From Anaerolineae bacterium (GTDB lineage Bacteria > Chloroflexota > Anaerolineae > Anaerolineales > Villigracilaceae), in contig JAFLCF010000027.1 of NCBI GenBank assembly GCA_017303735.1, positions 1 to 32,287 of the forward strand: a stretch of 32,287 bases of DNA. Direction: 5' to 3'. The notes beneath the pieces were generated by a model. That model worked only from the letters and a program-made list of their open reading frames with translations. It was not told where the DNA came from and searched no databases. The position numbers were made by a program, and so were the translations under genes. Numbering within the stretch: the first letter of the stretch is position 1; the number at the start of each line of letters is the position of its first letter. Shown in pieces: positions 6,971 to 15,365 of this stretch.

Positions 6971-8092
6971 ATGAAATCGCCCAAATTCATTATTCCCGTT
7001 CTACTTGCAGTAGTACTCAGCGCTTGCGGCGCAAATTCCACTGCCACACCAGAAAGCACTCCCATCCCCACTGTTGAGGCAGATAACACCATCATTGCCG
7101 AAGGGAAGCTCGAACCGATCACCTTTACTGAAGTTTCCCTCAATACCAGCGGACTCGTCAGTGAAGTATCGGTGCAAGAGGGCGATAAAGTCGCCGCCGG
7201 AGACGTGATCGCATTGGTGCAATCAAACGAAGCCCTAACCCTTGAAGACGCCCAAGCAAAAGCTTCACAGGAACTTACCGAAGCTTATCAAGAATTCCGT
7301 GATGCCCAAAGCCAATTGGATGATTTTGATGTACCCGCACGGTTTCAAACGATGAGCCCAACAGAAGCCATTGCAACCTCATTGGCTAAGCTGGATGTTG
7401 CCAGAGCTGAATTCGAGCCCTATAAACATCTGGATGATAAAACGGTCAATTATGCAGAACCAAATGTGGACACGTCTGAAATGAGCCCCGAAGAATTAGA
7501 GATCCACCTTGGGTTGATGGAACAGCACAAATATGACGAACGCCCGGTCACCGGAGATGCAAGAATCAAGAAAAAGGCGCTTGATGAAGCATGGGAGTTG
7601 TATCGTATTGCCATTCGCTGGATGGAGCTTGAAAGCCAATTCCAGAATGCGCAGGTACGCTTGGCAAATGCGCAGAAAGATTTTGAAGCACTTGAAGACG
7701 CTGACTTTTCACTGGATACCGCAGGGTTACGAGCCATCCTTGCCAATGCTGAATTACGCGCGCCGCATGCGGGTGTGGTCACCAGCCTTGATCTCAAAAT
7801 CGGTGAGTTTGCAACCACGAACACTCCAGTTATCACGATCGCAGACACATCCAAATGGGTCGTCAAGACCAGCGACCTGACCGAGATCGACGTGGTCAAC
7901 CTTGAAGAAGGTCAAGCCGTCACCGTCAAGCTGGATGCCCTGCCCGGCAAAGAATTCAAAGGCAATGTGCTCTCCATCAGCCAGACCTTTACCGAGAATC
8001 AGGGCGACGTGGTCTATGAAGTCACCATCCTGCTCACCGACCTGGACCCGTCTATGCGCTGGGGCATGACTGCCGTGGTTACTTTTGAATAA
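6971..8092 (+). CDS. MacA/HlyD-type efflux adaptor lipoprotein
   Basis: This 373-residue exported lipoprotein has lipobox LSAC with C19 as the lipidated residue, followed by a short Thr/Pro tether. A biotinyl-lipoyl-like half motif (LVSEVSVQEGDKVAAGDVIA, near residues 58-77) leads into a long Ala/Glu/Gln-rich alpha-helical hairpin (about 90-245). The second lipoyl half follows (LRAPHAGVVTSLDLKIGEF), then a beta-barrel domain ending RWGMTAVVTFE. This order is that of HlyD/MacA adaptors. It should sit on the outer membrane face and couple the FtsX permease of the same operon to its substrate. AAAGGAAG just before the ATG supports the start. The transported compound is unknown. Confidence 0.88.
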   Translation: MKSPKFIIPVLLAVVLSACGANSTATPESTPIPTVEADNTIIAEGKLEPITFTEVSLNTSGLVSEVSVQEGDKVAAGDVIALVQSNEALTLEDAQAKASQELTEAYQEFRDAQSQLDDFDVPARFQTMSPTEAIATSLAKLDVARAEFEPYKHLDDKTVNYAEPNVDTSEMSPEELEIHLGLMEQHKYDERPVTGDARIKKKALDEAWELYRIAIRWMELESQFQNAQVRLANAQKDFEALEDADFSLDTAGLRAILANAELRAPHAGVVTSLDLKIGEFATTNTPVITIADTSKWVVKTSDLTEIDVVNLEEGQAVTVKLDALPGKEFKGNVLSISQTFTENQGDVVYEVTILLTDLDPSMRWGMTAVVTFE

Positions 8093-8099
8093 TGAAACA

Positions 8100-8132
8100 A
8101 GACCCTAAAGGTCTTTGAGACCTTTAGGGTCT
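8100..8132 (+). repeat. Perfect 15-bp-stem hairpin between adaptor and ATPase genes
   Basis: AGACCCTAAAGGTCT (8100-8114) and its exact complement (8118-8132) are separated by TTG. It lies 7 bases after the adaptor stop and 13 before the ATPase start, with no T tract. An RNA-stability or attenuation role is inferred. Confidence 0.75.
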
Positions 8133-8145
8133 GAAAGAAAATCTT

Positions 8146-9288
8146 ATGGCTATATCCTTCTTCAAACCCAAAGCCGAAGCAAGCCTTATCGAAAACCGAC
8201 CAATGATCGACATGCGCGGTGTGGAAAAACTTTACAAGACCGCCATCGGCGATTACCGCGCACTCACCGATGTAGACCTGCAAATTCAAGCAGGTGAATT
8301 CGTCAGTATCATCGGCAAATCGGGCAGCGGCAAAACCACACTGTTGAACATGATCACCGGCATTGACCGCCCATCCAATGGCGAGGTGTGGGTTAACGGC
8401 ACAGGCGTGCATGGCTTGAACGAAAACCAAATGGCACGCTGGCGCGGAAAAAACCTCGGGGTTGTGTTTCAGTTCTTCCAACTTTTGCCGATGATCTCGG
8501 TCATTGAAAATATCATGCTGCCCATGGATTTCTGCCGCATGTATACCCCTGCGGAACGCCGCAAACGCGCCATGGACTTGCTCGAACTGGTGGAACTCGC
8601 TGACCACGCGCATAAACTTCCCACCGCGCTTTCTGGCGGACAGCAACAACGTGTAGCGATAGCACGCGCCCTTGCCAATGATCCGCCCGTCATCATTGCA
8701 GATGAACCCACAGGCAACCTCGACTCAAAAACAGCCGAGTCTGTATTTGTTTTGTTCAATGACCTTGTGGCAAAAGGCAAGACAATCATCATCGTCACGC
8801 ATGACAGCGCGATGGCAAAACGCACCCATCGTACCGCGCTCATCGCAGACGGTGAAATTGTCAACGAGTATGTTGCCAAAGCCATGCCAACCCTCACCCA
8901 CACCCAACTCTTGCAAGCGACAAAATCTGCCAAGACTATGAGTTTTGACGCCGGAGCCATGATTCTGGATGAAGGCACGAATGCGGATACCTTCTACATC
9001 GTTTCGCACGGAACGGTGGAAGTTGTCCTGCCGCGCCCCAATCAATCAGACGTAGTCGCGCTTCAACTCGGACCGGGGAAAGTGTTCGGCGAAATGGAGT
9101 TTTTCCACGAGAAGAAGCATCGTGCTTCCATCCGTGCATCAGAGGCAGGACCCGTGGAGGTTTTAGCCATCGGGTACGACAAGCTCGCAGAATTGCTGAA
9201 TCAGTCCGAGGTCACGCGTGAGGCGTTGAATGAGATGGCAAACAAACACAACGGCGAGAATCTGTCGTGGCGGGGAGTCTCGTCATGA
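8146..9288 (+). CDS. MacB-like ABC ATPase fused to a cyclic-nucleotide-binding domain
   Basis: This 380-residue cytosolic protein has an ABC domain of the MacB/LolD type (about residues 20-240). Walker A is GKSGSGKTT (57-65), the signature is [14 protein letters not shown] (from 162) and Walker B is [12 protein letters not shown] Crp-like cNMP-binding domain follows at about 255-365 ([20 protein letters not shown]). Its phosphate-binding-cassette-like stretch [18 protein letters not shown] keeps the Glu and Arg needed for nucleotide binding. MacB-class ATPases are normally about 230 residues, so the C-terminal domain is an addition. It lies between the adaptor and the permease, and its TGA overlaps the permease ATG. 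Nucleotide control of export is inferred. Confidence 0.92.
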   Translation: MAISFFKPKAEASLIENRPMIDMRGVEKLYKTAIGDYRALTDVDLQIQAGEFVSIIGKSGSGKTTLLNMITGIDRPSNGEVWVNGTGVHGLNENQMARWRGKNLGVVFQFFQLLPMISVIENIMLPMDFCRMYTPAERRKRAMDLLELVELADHAHKLPTALSGGQQQRVAIARALANDPPVIIADEPTGNLDSKTAESVFVLFNDLVAKGKTIIIVTHDSAMAKRTHRTALIADGEIVNEYVAKAMPTLTHTQLLQATKSAKTMSFDAGAMILDEGTNADTFYIVSHGTVEVVLPRPNQSDVVALQLGPGKVFGEMEFFHEKKHRASIRASEAGPVEVLAIGYDKLAELLNQSEVTREALNEMANKHNGENLSWRGVSS

Positions 9289-11678
9289 TCTCCAGTCGTT
9301 GGAAAAAAGTCTGGGCTGATTTTTGGAGCAACCGCGGGCGGACGTTTCTTACCATTGTGACCATTGCTGTGGGAACGCTGGCTGTGGGTTTCAACAGCAA
9401 TTTAGGCTTGTACATGAACGAAAGCATGGATGGGGATTATCTTTCTGCAAACCCATCCGAAGCGGAGATTTACGCCTCTGGTTTGAATGATGGTCTGGTT
9501 GAGGTGGCGCGTGAAGTGCCGGGCGTGGAAGCCGTGGAAGGGTATTACAGCACGAGCGGTCAAATCATCCGCCCAGATGGAACGAAGGTGAGCATTTCCT
9601 TCACTGCCGCAGAAGACCCCAGTTTATTAACGTTAAACTTTCTCAAGCCCGCGCTTGGTGAAACCAACATTCCTGCTTATGGCAAGCATGAGACTATTCT
9701 TGATGCCAGCGCCATGTCGCTTGGCTATAACCCAGGTGATACGATCATCATCGAGTTGGGCAATGGCAAACGCCGCGAGTTGACGTTTACCGGTTACATG
9801 CATGCCGTGACGGGTTTCCCCTATAACCTTGCCCAGCAAGTAAATGCCTATGTTACGCCCGATACACTGGAATGGCTGGGCGGAAATATAAATGAGTATG
9901 GCAGGCTTTCGATCAGCGTTTCGGAAAAACAGACTGATGCCGACCATGTGACTGCCGTGGCGCAATCCGTGGCAGATAAACTCGAACGCGCAGGGTCAAC
10001 GATCTATTTCGTCAGTGTCTATCAACCTGGGCATCATTTTGCATACAGCATTACTCAGGGCGTTTTCTTTGTATTGGGTATTCTTGGTTACCTGACCGTA
10101 GTATTGAGTGGATTCCTGATCGTTAACACCATCACAGCATTGATGACCCAACACACGCGCCAGATCGGAATCATGAAAGCGACCGGCGGCGGTACGATGC
10201 AAATCTTCGGCATGTATCTCGTGCTTATCCTGGCGTTTGGGTTGGGCGCGTTGGCGCTTGCAGTGCCTTTGTCTGATGCAGTTGCTGAAAACATCGGCGG
10301 AGGCATGGCAGCCTGGCTCAATTTTTATCCTAGCGAATACAAGGGGTATTCTTCAACATTGATCCAACAGGTGATCGTGGCGCTGGTTGTGCCGCTTTTG
10401 GCGGCAATTTTACCGATCTATAACAGTGTGCGCATCACTGTCCGCGAGGCGTTGAGCGATTATGGCTTGGGCGGGAACGCGAAAGTGAAAGAGGAATCGG
10501 TCAACAAAAATTCGGTCTTGATCCCGCGTCCAATCCGCATTTCGCTGAGAAATACATTTCGGCGCAAGACCCGGCTGGGACTCACCTTGTTTACGCTTGT
10601 CTTGGGCGGCGCGGTGTTCATTGCCGTGTATAACCTGTGGGCTTCATTCGACCAGACGATCGAAGATATTCAAGGCTACTTCCTTGCAGATATTAACATC
10701 GCCTTCGACCGTGGATATCGCTTTGACAAGGTGGCTGGAATCGCACAGAGTATTCCGGGTGTGGTCAGCGCAGAGGGATGGTTGGAATGGACCGGCACGC
10801 TGGAAATGGATGAAGATGAAGCCGGTACCCAGATCATTTTCGTCGCGCCTCCTTCTACCTCGATCTTGATCGACCCCATTATCACGTCTGGACGCTGGCT
10901 GGAACCCGGCGATGAAAATGCCATCGTCATTGGCAACCACCTGTTGCAGATCTTCCCAGACCTGAAAGTTGGCGACGAGCTGACGATAGACATCGATGGA
11001 AAGAAGACCAAATGGCTGATCGTCGGCACATATAGCATCACGGGTAACGTCAGCCCGCCGTTGTTATATGCCAATTATGAATACTTAAGCGTGCTCGTCG
11101 GCGAGCCAGAGATGGCGTATTCGCTGCGTATCGTCACTGAGCAACATGACTCGCTCACACAGAACCGCATCAACGACCAGATCCAGGTGGCATTCGAAGA
11201 ACGCGGAGTACAGATCCAGTCTACCCAACTCGGCGCAGACTTCATCCGCGACCAGAAGGCGCAAACCGATGTCCTGGTTTATTTCATGCTGGTTATGGCA
11301 ACGCTGATCGCCATCGTTGGCGGACTCGGCTTGATGGGTACGATGAGTATCAATGTCCTCGAACGGACACGTGAGATCGGTGTGATGCGTGCCATTGGTG
11401 CCAGCAACGGAGATATTCAATCCATCGTCATCACCGAAGGCATGGTGATCGGCATTCTAAGCTGGATGATAAGCATATTCATCTCGATTCCGATTACCAA
11501 TGTCTTGTGCTTTGGCGTGGGCATGGCGATTCTGACGGCTCCCATGCCGCCCGTCTATGGCGCGACAGGCATCATTGCCTGGCTGATCTTTACTGTCGTC
11601 TTAGGGACTCTTGCCAGCGCATTACCCGCTCGCCGCGCTTCCAAGTTGACGGTGAGAGATACGCTGGCGTACGAATAA
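9285..11678 (+). CDS. FtsX/MacB-family ABC permease with duplicated core
   Basis: This 797-residue membrane protein begins [20 protein letters not shown], an N-terminal helix followed by a MacB-like extracellular domain (about 45-240). Three helices of a first FtsX domain (about 255-385) follow, then another helix (about 430-455), a second extracellular domain and a C-terminal FtsX domain (about 660-797). The C-terminal domain contains [17 protein letters not shown] and ends [20 protein letters not shown]. The first half has the matching [15 protein letters not shown]. The doubled layout is typical of large MacB-like exporters. Start 9285 overlaps the ATPase stop (ATGA) and has GGGGAG seven bases upstream; an earlier in-frame ATG at 9267 is less likely. 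Confidence 0.92.
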   Translation: MISSRWKKVWADFWSNRGRTFLTIVTIAVGTLAVGFNSNLGLYMNESMDGDYLSANPSEAEIYASGLNDGLVEVAREVPGVEAVEGYYSTSGQIIRPDGTKVSISFTAAEDPSLLTLNFLKPALGETNIPAYGKHETILDASAMSLGYNPGDTIIIELGNGKRRELTFTGYMHAVTGFPYNLAQQVNAYVTPDTLEWLGGNINEYGRLSISVSEKQTDADHVTAVAQSVADKLERAGSTIYFVSVYQPGHHFAYSITQGVFFVLGILGYLTVVLSGFLIVNTITALMTQHTRQIGIMKATGGGTMQIFGMYLVLILAFGLGALALAVPLSDAVAENIGGGMAAWLNFYPSEYKGYSSTLIQQVIVALVVPLLAAILPIYNSVRITVREALSDYGLGGNAKVKEESVNKNSVLIPRPIRISLRNTFRRKTRLGLTLFTLVLGGAVFIAVYNLWASFDQTIEDIQGYFLADINIAFDRGYRFDKVAGIAQSIPGVVSAEGWLEWTGTLEMDEDEAGTQIIFVAPPSTSILIDPIITSGRWLEPGDENAIVIGNHLLQIFPDLKVGDELTIDIDGKKTKWLIVGTYSITGNVSPPLLYANYEYLSVLVGEPEMAYSLRIVTEQHDSLTQNRINDQIQVAFEERGVQIQSTQLGADFIRDQKAQTDVLVYFMLVMATLIAIVGGLGLMGTMSINVLERTREIGVMRAIGASNGDIQSIVITEGMVIGILSWMISIFISIPITNVLCFGVGMAILTAPMPPVYGATGIIAWLIFTVVLGTLASALPARRASKLTVRDTLAYE

Positions 11679-11679
11679 C

Positions 11680-11747
11680 AGACGGTGGACGATAGACAAT
11701 GGACCATAAAAACTTACCGATTGTCTATCGTCCGCGGTCTATCGTCT
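11680..11747 (+). repeat. Word-repeat hairpin after the export operon
   Basis: GGACGATAGACAAT (11687-11700) pairs perfectly with 11720-11733. The word GTCTATCGTC then recurs next to it (11738-11746), and a related GACGG word lies on the left. It begins immediately after the permease stop and has no T tract. Confidence 0.65.
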
Positions 11748-11836
11748 AACCAACCTCACAACTTCCACATAATTCCTCCACTCCTTTGAAATACCTGCAT
11801 GGGAGAATGAACATAAGTTTACAAATGGAGGTAAAC

Positions 11837-12247
11837 ATGAAAACAAAAAAATGGATTTGGTGGACTCTCACCATCGTACTCACTCTGATTGTGTTGGCTG
11901 GGGTTGGTTTTGCCGGTTTCCGTGTTGGCGTTCTGCAGGCGGTAAACCTACCAGATGATATGTCGTTCATGCACGGACATGCTCGCGGATTTGACGGCAA
12001 CGACATGCACAATGGTTTCGGAGGAAAAGGCTTCGACCATGGCGGACGTGATTTCGGCGGACGCGGCGGCTTTCCTTTCTTCTCGCCGTTGTTCGGTCTT
12101 CTGCATCTGGCTGTGATGGGCGGGCTGATCTGGCTCGGCTATACCTTTGTCAAACGCAGCGGATGGCGGGTGGTGAACGTTAACGCCAACCAACAACCTG
12201 CTGCCCCGGTTGAGCCAGAGGTCGAAGAGAAAAAAGACGAGGCGTAA
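11837..12247 (+). CDS. Small two-helix membrane protein with His/Gly-rich loop
   Basis: This 136-residue protein is not assigned to a named family. It has a signal-like helix (about residues 6-30), then an extracytoplasmic loop of about 50 residues very rich in Gly, His, Asp and Phe (FMHGHARGFDGND, GFDHGGRDFGGRGG). A second helix follows (about 91-111), then a charged tail ending PEVEEKKDEA. TGGAGGT (11826-11832) five bases before ATG 11837 decides the start over an upstream in-frame ATG at 11786. The next genes are a response regulator and histidine kinase, and a similarly built protein lies beyond them. Metal binding by the His-rich loop is speculation. Confidence 0.7.
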   Translation: MKTKKWIWWTLTIVLTLIVLAGVGFAGFRVGVLQAVNLPDDMSFMHGHARGFDGNDMHNGFGGKGFDHGGRDFGGRGGFPFFSPLFGLLHLAVMGGLIWLGYTFVKRSGWRVVNVNANQQPAAPVEPEVEEKKDEA

Positions 12248-12270
12248 TCTCAGGTCTATAACGCCAAACC

Positions 12271-12301
12271 AGCCCCCGCTTTGAAAGAGGCGGGGGCTTT
12301 T
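12271..12301 (+). terminator. Rho-independent terminator
   Basis: AGCCCCCGC (12271-12279) pairs with GCGGGGGCT (12290-12298) and is followed by TTTT. It separates the His-rich membrane protein gene from the two-component genes. Confidence 0.85.
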
Positions 12302-12329
12302 AATCCACACAATTTCTTCACGACGTTTA

Positions 12330-12338
12330 TGGGATAAT
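12330..12338 (+). promoter_or_regulatory. Extended -10 promoter of the two-component genes
   Basis: TG-G-GATAAT is an extended -10 element whose expected start site falls at or next to the ATG at 12345. No -35 and no Shine-Dalgarno are visible. This suggests a leaderless mRNA. Confidence 0.5.
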
Positions 12339-12344
12339 CGAATT

Positions 12345-13028
12345 ATGCCGCAAACTATTCTCATAGTAGACGACGAAAAACGCATGGTCTCCCTTCTCAA
12401 GAGTTATCTTGAACAGGAAGGCTATCGTGTTGTCGCTGCTTATAACGGACGCGAGGCGCTGGAGGCTGCACGCAAAGAGACTCCCGACCTGGTGGTGCTA
12501 GACATTATGATGCCGGAAATGAACGGCTATGATTTCATGAATGCCCATCGCGCAGAAAGCAACACCCCCATTATTATGCTGACCGCGAAGGTGGAGGATG
12601 AAGACAAGATCCTCGGGCTTGAACTCGGCGCAGATGATTATGTGACCAAACCCTTTAAGCCGCGCGAATTGATGGCACGGGTGCGCAATGTGCTGCGCCG
12701 CGCTGGGAAGAACGAACCAAAAGGAAAATCGCTGAAAGCGTTGGACATTACACTTGACCATGAATCACGCGAAGTTATGATCGGTGAGCGTCGTGCCGAC
12801 CTGACTCCTTCTGAATTTGACTTGTTGGCAGCCTTGATGACTACCCCAGGTCGGGTCTTCTCGCGCCTCGACCTGTTGGACGTGATCCAGGGCGTGCGCT
12901 ACGAAGGCTACGAGCGCACCATCGACACACACATCAAGAACCTGCGTGCAAAAGTAGAAGAAGACCCACGCAAACCCATCCGCATCGAAACGGTTTACGG
13001 TGTAGGATACCGACTGAAAAAAGCATAA
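12345..13028 (+). CDS. OmpR/PhoB-family response regulator
   Basis: This 227-residue regulator has an N-terminal receiver domain (1-120) with D9/D10, phospho-acceptor D53 (VVLDIMMPEMNG), T80 and K102 (YVTKPF). The winged-helix DNA-binding domain (about 130-225) has LTPSEFDLLAALMTTPGRV and ends RIETVYGVGYRLKKA, the classic OmpR/PhoB C-terminus. The kinase gene follows after seven bases, so the two form a pair. The regulon is unknown; adjacent small membrane protein genes are plausible targets. The start probably lacks a 5' leader. Confidence 0.96.
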   Translation: MPQTILIVDDEKRMVSLLKSYLEQEGYRVVAAYNGREALEAARKETPDLVVLDIMMPEMNGYDFMNAHRAESNTPIIMLTAKVEDEDKILGLELGADDYVTKPFKPRELMARVRNVLRRAGKNEPKGKSLKALDITLDHESREVMIGERRADLTPSEFDLLAALMTTPGRVFSRLDLLDVIQGVRYEGYERTIDTHIKNLRAKVEEDPRKPIRIETVYGVGYRLKKA

Positions 13029-13035
13029 CCAACGG

Positions 13036-14361
13036 ATGAAACTTTCGACCAAGCTTATTCTTGCATTCTTGATCATCAGCACATTCAGCACAGGCATCAT
13101 CGTGCTATCTTCGCGCATCCTTGCAAGCCGCGAGTTTGATCGATTCATTGAAGACCGGTATGAACATGAGCTGGTTGAAGACCTTGCCCAATATTACAAC
13201 TGGAATCAAACCTGGGAGGGTGTTGAAAAAGAATTTCAACGAGGCGAGTCGCACAACGATGGTCATCCGCTTTATTTCTCGATCGCAGACAACCAGGGCA
13301 AGATCGTTGTAGCAGGCAACGACAAGACCAAGGGCGAGCCCTGCAGTCAGGAAGAATTCGAAAACGGCTATCCGATCAAAGTGGAAGATAAGACCGTAGG
13401 TGTTCTCCTGCTTCCCAATTCGCCCGAACGCAACCCGCTCGATTATGAATTCCTTCGCCGATTGAATGGCTCCATTTTCCTGAGCGCATTCGCAACACTC
13501 GTCCTTGCATTGTTCGTTGGTATCCTTCTTTCACGCAGCATCTCGCGTCCGATCCAAGAACTCACCAAAGCAACCCGCGCCATGGCAGATGGGAGTCTTG
13601 GGCAGCAAGTGCCCGTCCGCTCGCGAGATGAGATCGGTGAATTGGCTCAGTCATTCAACAAGATGAGTGCCGACCTGGCGCGTTCCTTTAACCTACGCAA
13701 ACAAATGACCGCCGATATTGCGCACGAACTGCGCACTCCGCTTAGCCTTATTCTGGGTCATGCAGAGGGAGTCAAAGACGGCGTGCTCGAGCCTTCGCGT
13801 GAAAACTTCGAGATCATTCGCGAAGAAGCCGAACGCCTCGAACAACTCGTCGCCGATCTGCGAACCCTGTCGCTTGCCGATGCAGGCGAGCTTTCTGTGG
13901 AATTCCAACCCGTGAACGTCAACGACCTAATGAGCGACATCCACGCCCATTACTTGACCCTGTTCAACCAAAAGCGCATCTCCCTTAACCTCGAACCTGC
14001 TCCGGGTATTCTGACAGCGTATCTTGACCCGAACCGCTTCGCCCAAGTCCTCAATAATATTATGGATAATGCCCTACGCCACACTCCCGAACACGGACGA
14101 GTGGACCTGAAAACACAACTCACAGAAAACAGAATCCAACTGTCCATTAAAGACAGCGGCGACGGTGTCACCCCTGAAGAAGCCACTCACCTTTTCGACC
14201 GCTTTTATCGCGCAGATGAGGCTCGCAATCGCAATGATGGGGGTTCCGGTTTAGGGCTTGCCATCGCCAAATCCATTGTAGAAATGCACAAAGGGCGCAT
14301 CTGGGCAGAGAGTGAAAAAGGCAAAGGGTTGAAAGTAGTGATCGAATTGCCTGTGGGATGA
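13036..14361 (+). CDS. Membrane sensor histidine kinase
   Basis: This 441-residue protein has helix 1 (about 7-28), an extracytoplasmic sensor of about 120 residues and helix 2 (about 150-172). A HAMP linker follows (SRPIQELTKATRAMADGSLG), then a HisKA domain with phospho-accepting H230 (ADIAHELRTPLSLIL). The HATPase domain has N box NIMDNALRHTPEHG, G1 DSGDGV, F box FDRFYRAD and G2 GGSGLGLAIAKSI. It is complete and should phosphorylate D53 of the preceding regulator. The sensor domain carries one Cys (GEPCSQEEFENGYP) and no family I recognise, so the stimulus is open. Confidence 0.96.
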   Translation: MKLSTKLILAFLIISTFSTGIIVLSSRILASREFDRFIEDRYEHELVEDLAQYYNWNQTWEGVEKEFQRGESHNDGHPLYFSIADNQGKIVVAGNDKTKGEPCSQEEFENGYPIKVEDKTVGVLLLPNSPERNPLDYEFLRRLNGSIFLSAFATLVLALFVGILLSRSISRPIQELTKATRAMADGSLGQQVPVRSRDEIGELAQSFNKMSADLARSFNLRKQMTADIAHELRTPLSLILGHAEGVKDGVLEPSRENFEIIREEAERLEQLVADLRTLSLADAGELSVEFQPVNVNDLMSDIHAHYLTLFNQKRISLNLEPAPGILTAYLDPNRFAQVLNNIMDNALRHTPEHGRVDLKTQLTENRIQLSIKDSGDGVTPEEATHLFDRFYRADEARNRNDGGSGLGLAIAKSIVEMHKGRIWAESEKGKGLKVVIELPVG

Positions 14362-14375
14362 AAGAAAATAATAGA

Positions 14376-14419
14376 ATACAAAAAGAGACGTGCTTAAAAA
14401 AGCACGTCTCTTTTTGTAT
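14376..14419. terminator. Bidirectional terminator, 20-bp perfect stem
   Basis: The arms 14376-14395 and 14400-14419 are exactly complementary around an AAAA loop, with A and T tracts at the outside. It lies between the convergent kinase gene and the minus-strand membrane protein gene. Confidence 0.9.
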
Positions 14420-14426
14420 ATCTGTT

Positions 14427-14738
14427 TTATGCAGATGCTGCGCGTTTTGCTTTTTTACCCGCCTGCACGATTACGGAGTAAATCCCTCCGGCAACAGACA
14501 TCAAAATTAAAGACTTAACCACTCCTCCCGGAAATCCAAACCCGCCATCACGTCCTTCCCTTCCTTCATGCTCTTCATGTTCCGGACGAAATTCCGCGCC
14601 TTCGGGAAGTTGCGGTCGCCCTTCCCCATCTTCAAAGGTTGTTGTTGCAGACCCGGAGGCGCTCACACCTGCATACATCAACCCGCCAACAATAGCGGTT
14701 ACCACCAAAATAATCAGGATACGAAAAATGGTCTTCAT
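14427..14738 (-). CDS. Small two-helix membrane protein with acidic His/Gly loop
   Basis: This 103-residue protein starts MKTIFRILIILVVTAIVGGL, a membrane anchor or signal helix. A polar loop rich in Glu, Gly, His and Arg follows (FRPEHEEHEGREGRDGGFGF), then a second helix (VVKSLILMSVAGGIYSVIV) and a short basic tail. The start is set by AGGAG (complement of 14746-14750), which lies inside the end of the DUF4405 gene, so the two are cotranscribed. The helix-charged loop-helix build copies that of the protein at 11837-12247 on the other side of the two-component pair. No family is recognised. Confidence 0.7.
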   Translation of the reverse strand: MKTIFRILIILVVTAIVGGLMYAGVSASGSATTTFEDGEGRPQLPEGAEFRPEHEEHEGREGRDGGFGFPGGVVKSLILMSVAGGIYSVIVQAGKKAKRAASA

Positions 14739-14739
14739 C

Positions 14740-15228
14740 TTACATCTCCTGTTTGGCGGTCGTGACTGACTGCTGTTTTGCGCCGCTGAAGAATACGCGC
14801 TTGAACGTGGTAACGATCCAATTCCAGTGCATGGCAAGGTGCAATCCCATAATAAGCAAGGCAATGTTTGCAGACATATCATGGAGTCGGCGCCATGCGA
14901 AATTCATTGGCAGAACAATGTTCAGAGCAGGCATCGCCGATTCTGAGATCATGATGCCCGAGAGCATAATGAGAATTCCGTCGATGAAGAGTAACCAATT
15001 GAGCACATAATTGATGCGTGCTCCATTCGTCGCTTTGACGAACAGGCGTTTCGTTACATTCACTATCCACTCCCAGTTCAACAGCAGGTGTACAATGATC
15101 GTCCCAGCCAGCGCCAACGATAACCATTCATGAATGGCGAGCCCGCTAAAGTGCGGGTCCATGGTGATCAGGAAAGCCAGAAAAGTTCCAATATCCAAAA
15201 GTAGTTTTGTTCGATTTGAGTTTGACAT
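14740..15228 (-). CDS. DUF4405-type four-helix membrane protein, cytochrome-b-like
   Basis: This 162-residue protein has four hydrophobic segments and membrane-embedded histidines in DUF4405-like patterns: SGLAIHEWLSL, IIVHLLLNWEWIVNVTKR, WRRLHDMSANIALLIMGLH and HLAMHWNWIVTTFKRVF. Such paired His/Trp motifs resemble b-type cytochrome subunits that anchor redox enzymes, so heme binding is plausible but unproven. It leads a two-gene minus-strand unit with the small protein at 14427-14738; the gap between stop and next start is one base. TTGGAGAA just before the ATG serves as ribosome-binding site. Confidence 0.75.
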   Translation of the reverse strand: MSNSNRTKLLLDIGTFLAFLITMDPHFSGLAIHEWLSLALAGTIIVHLLLNWEWIVNVTKRLFVKATNGARINYVLNWLLFIDGILIMLSGIMISESAMPALNIVLPMNFAWRRLHDMSANIALLIMGLHLAMHWNWIVTTFKRVFFSGAKQQSVTTAKQEM

Positions 15229-15365
15229 TTTTCTCCAATATTCAATTGACTGTCAAACATTTTATGGAAACTGTTCCTTTTACAGGTGGTAAAAATGCGA
15301 ATAGATTATGAAGAAGTTGTAAAATACAGTTAAACTCATCCAAATTCTTTCAAAGGAATGTCGCC

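Noticed and set aside
8014..8649. A 211-codon minus-strand frame spanning the adaptor-ATPase junction
   Set aside because: It crosses the hairpin between two solid genes and encodes nothing recognisable.
8146..9288. This ATPase as the missing sugar-importer ATPase
   Set aside because: Its sequence is MacB/LolD-like, it lies in an operon with an export adaptor and FtsX permease, and it has no MalK-type regulatory domain.
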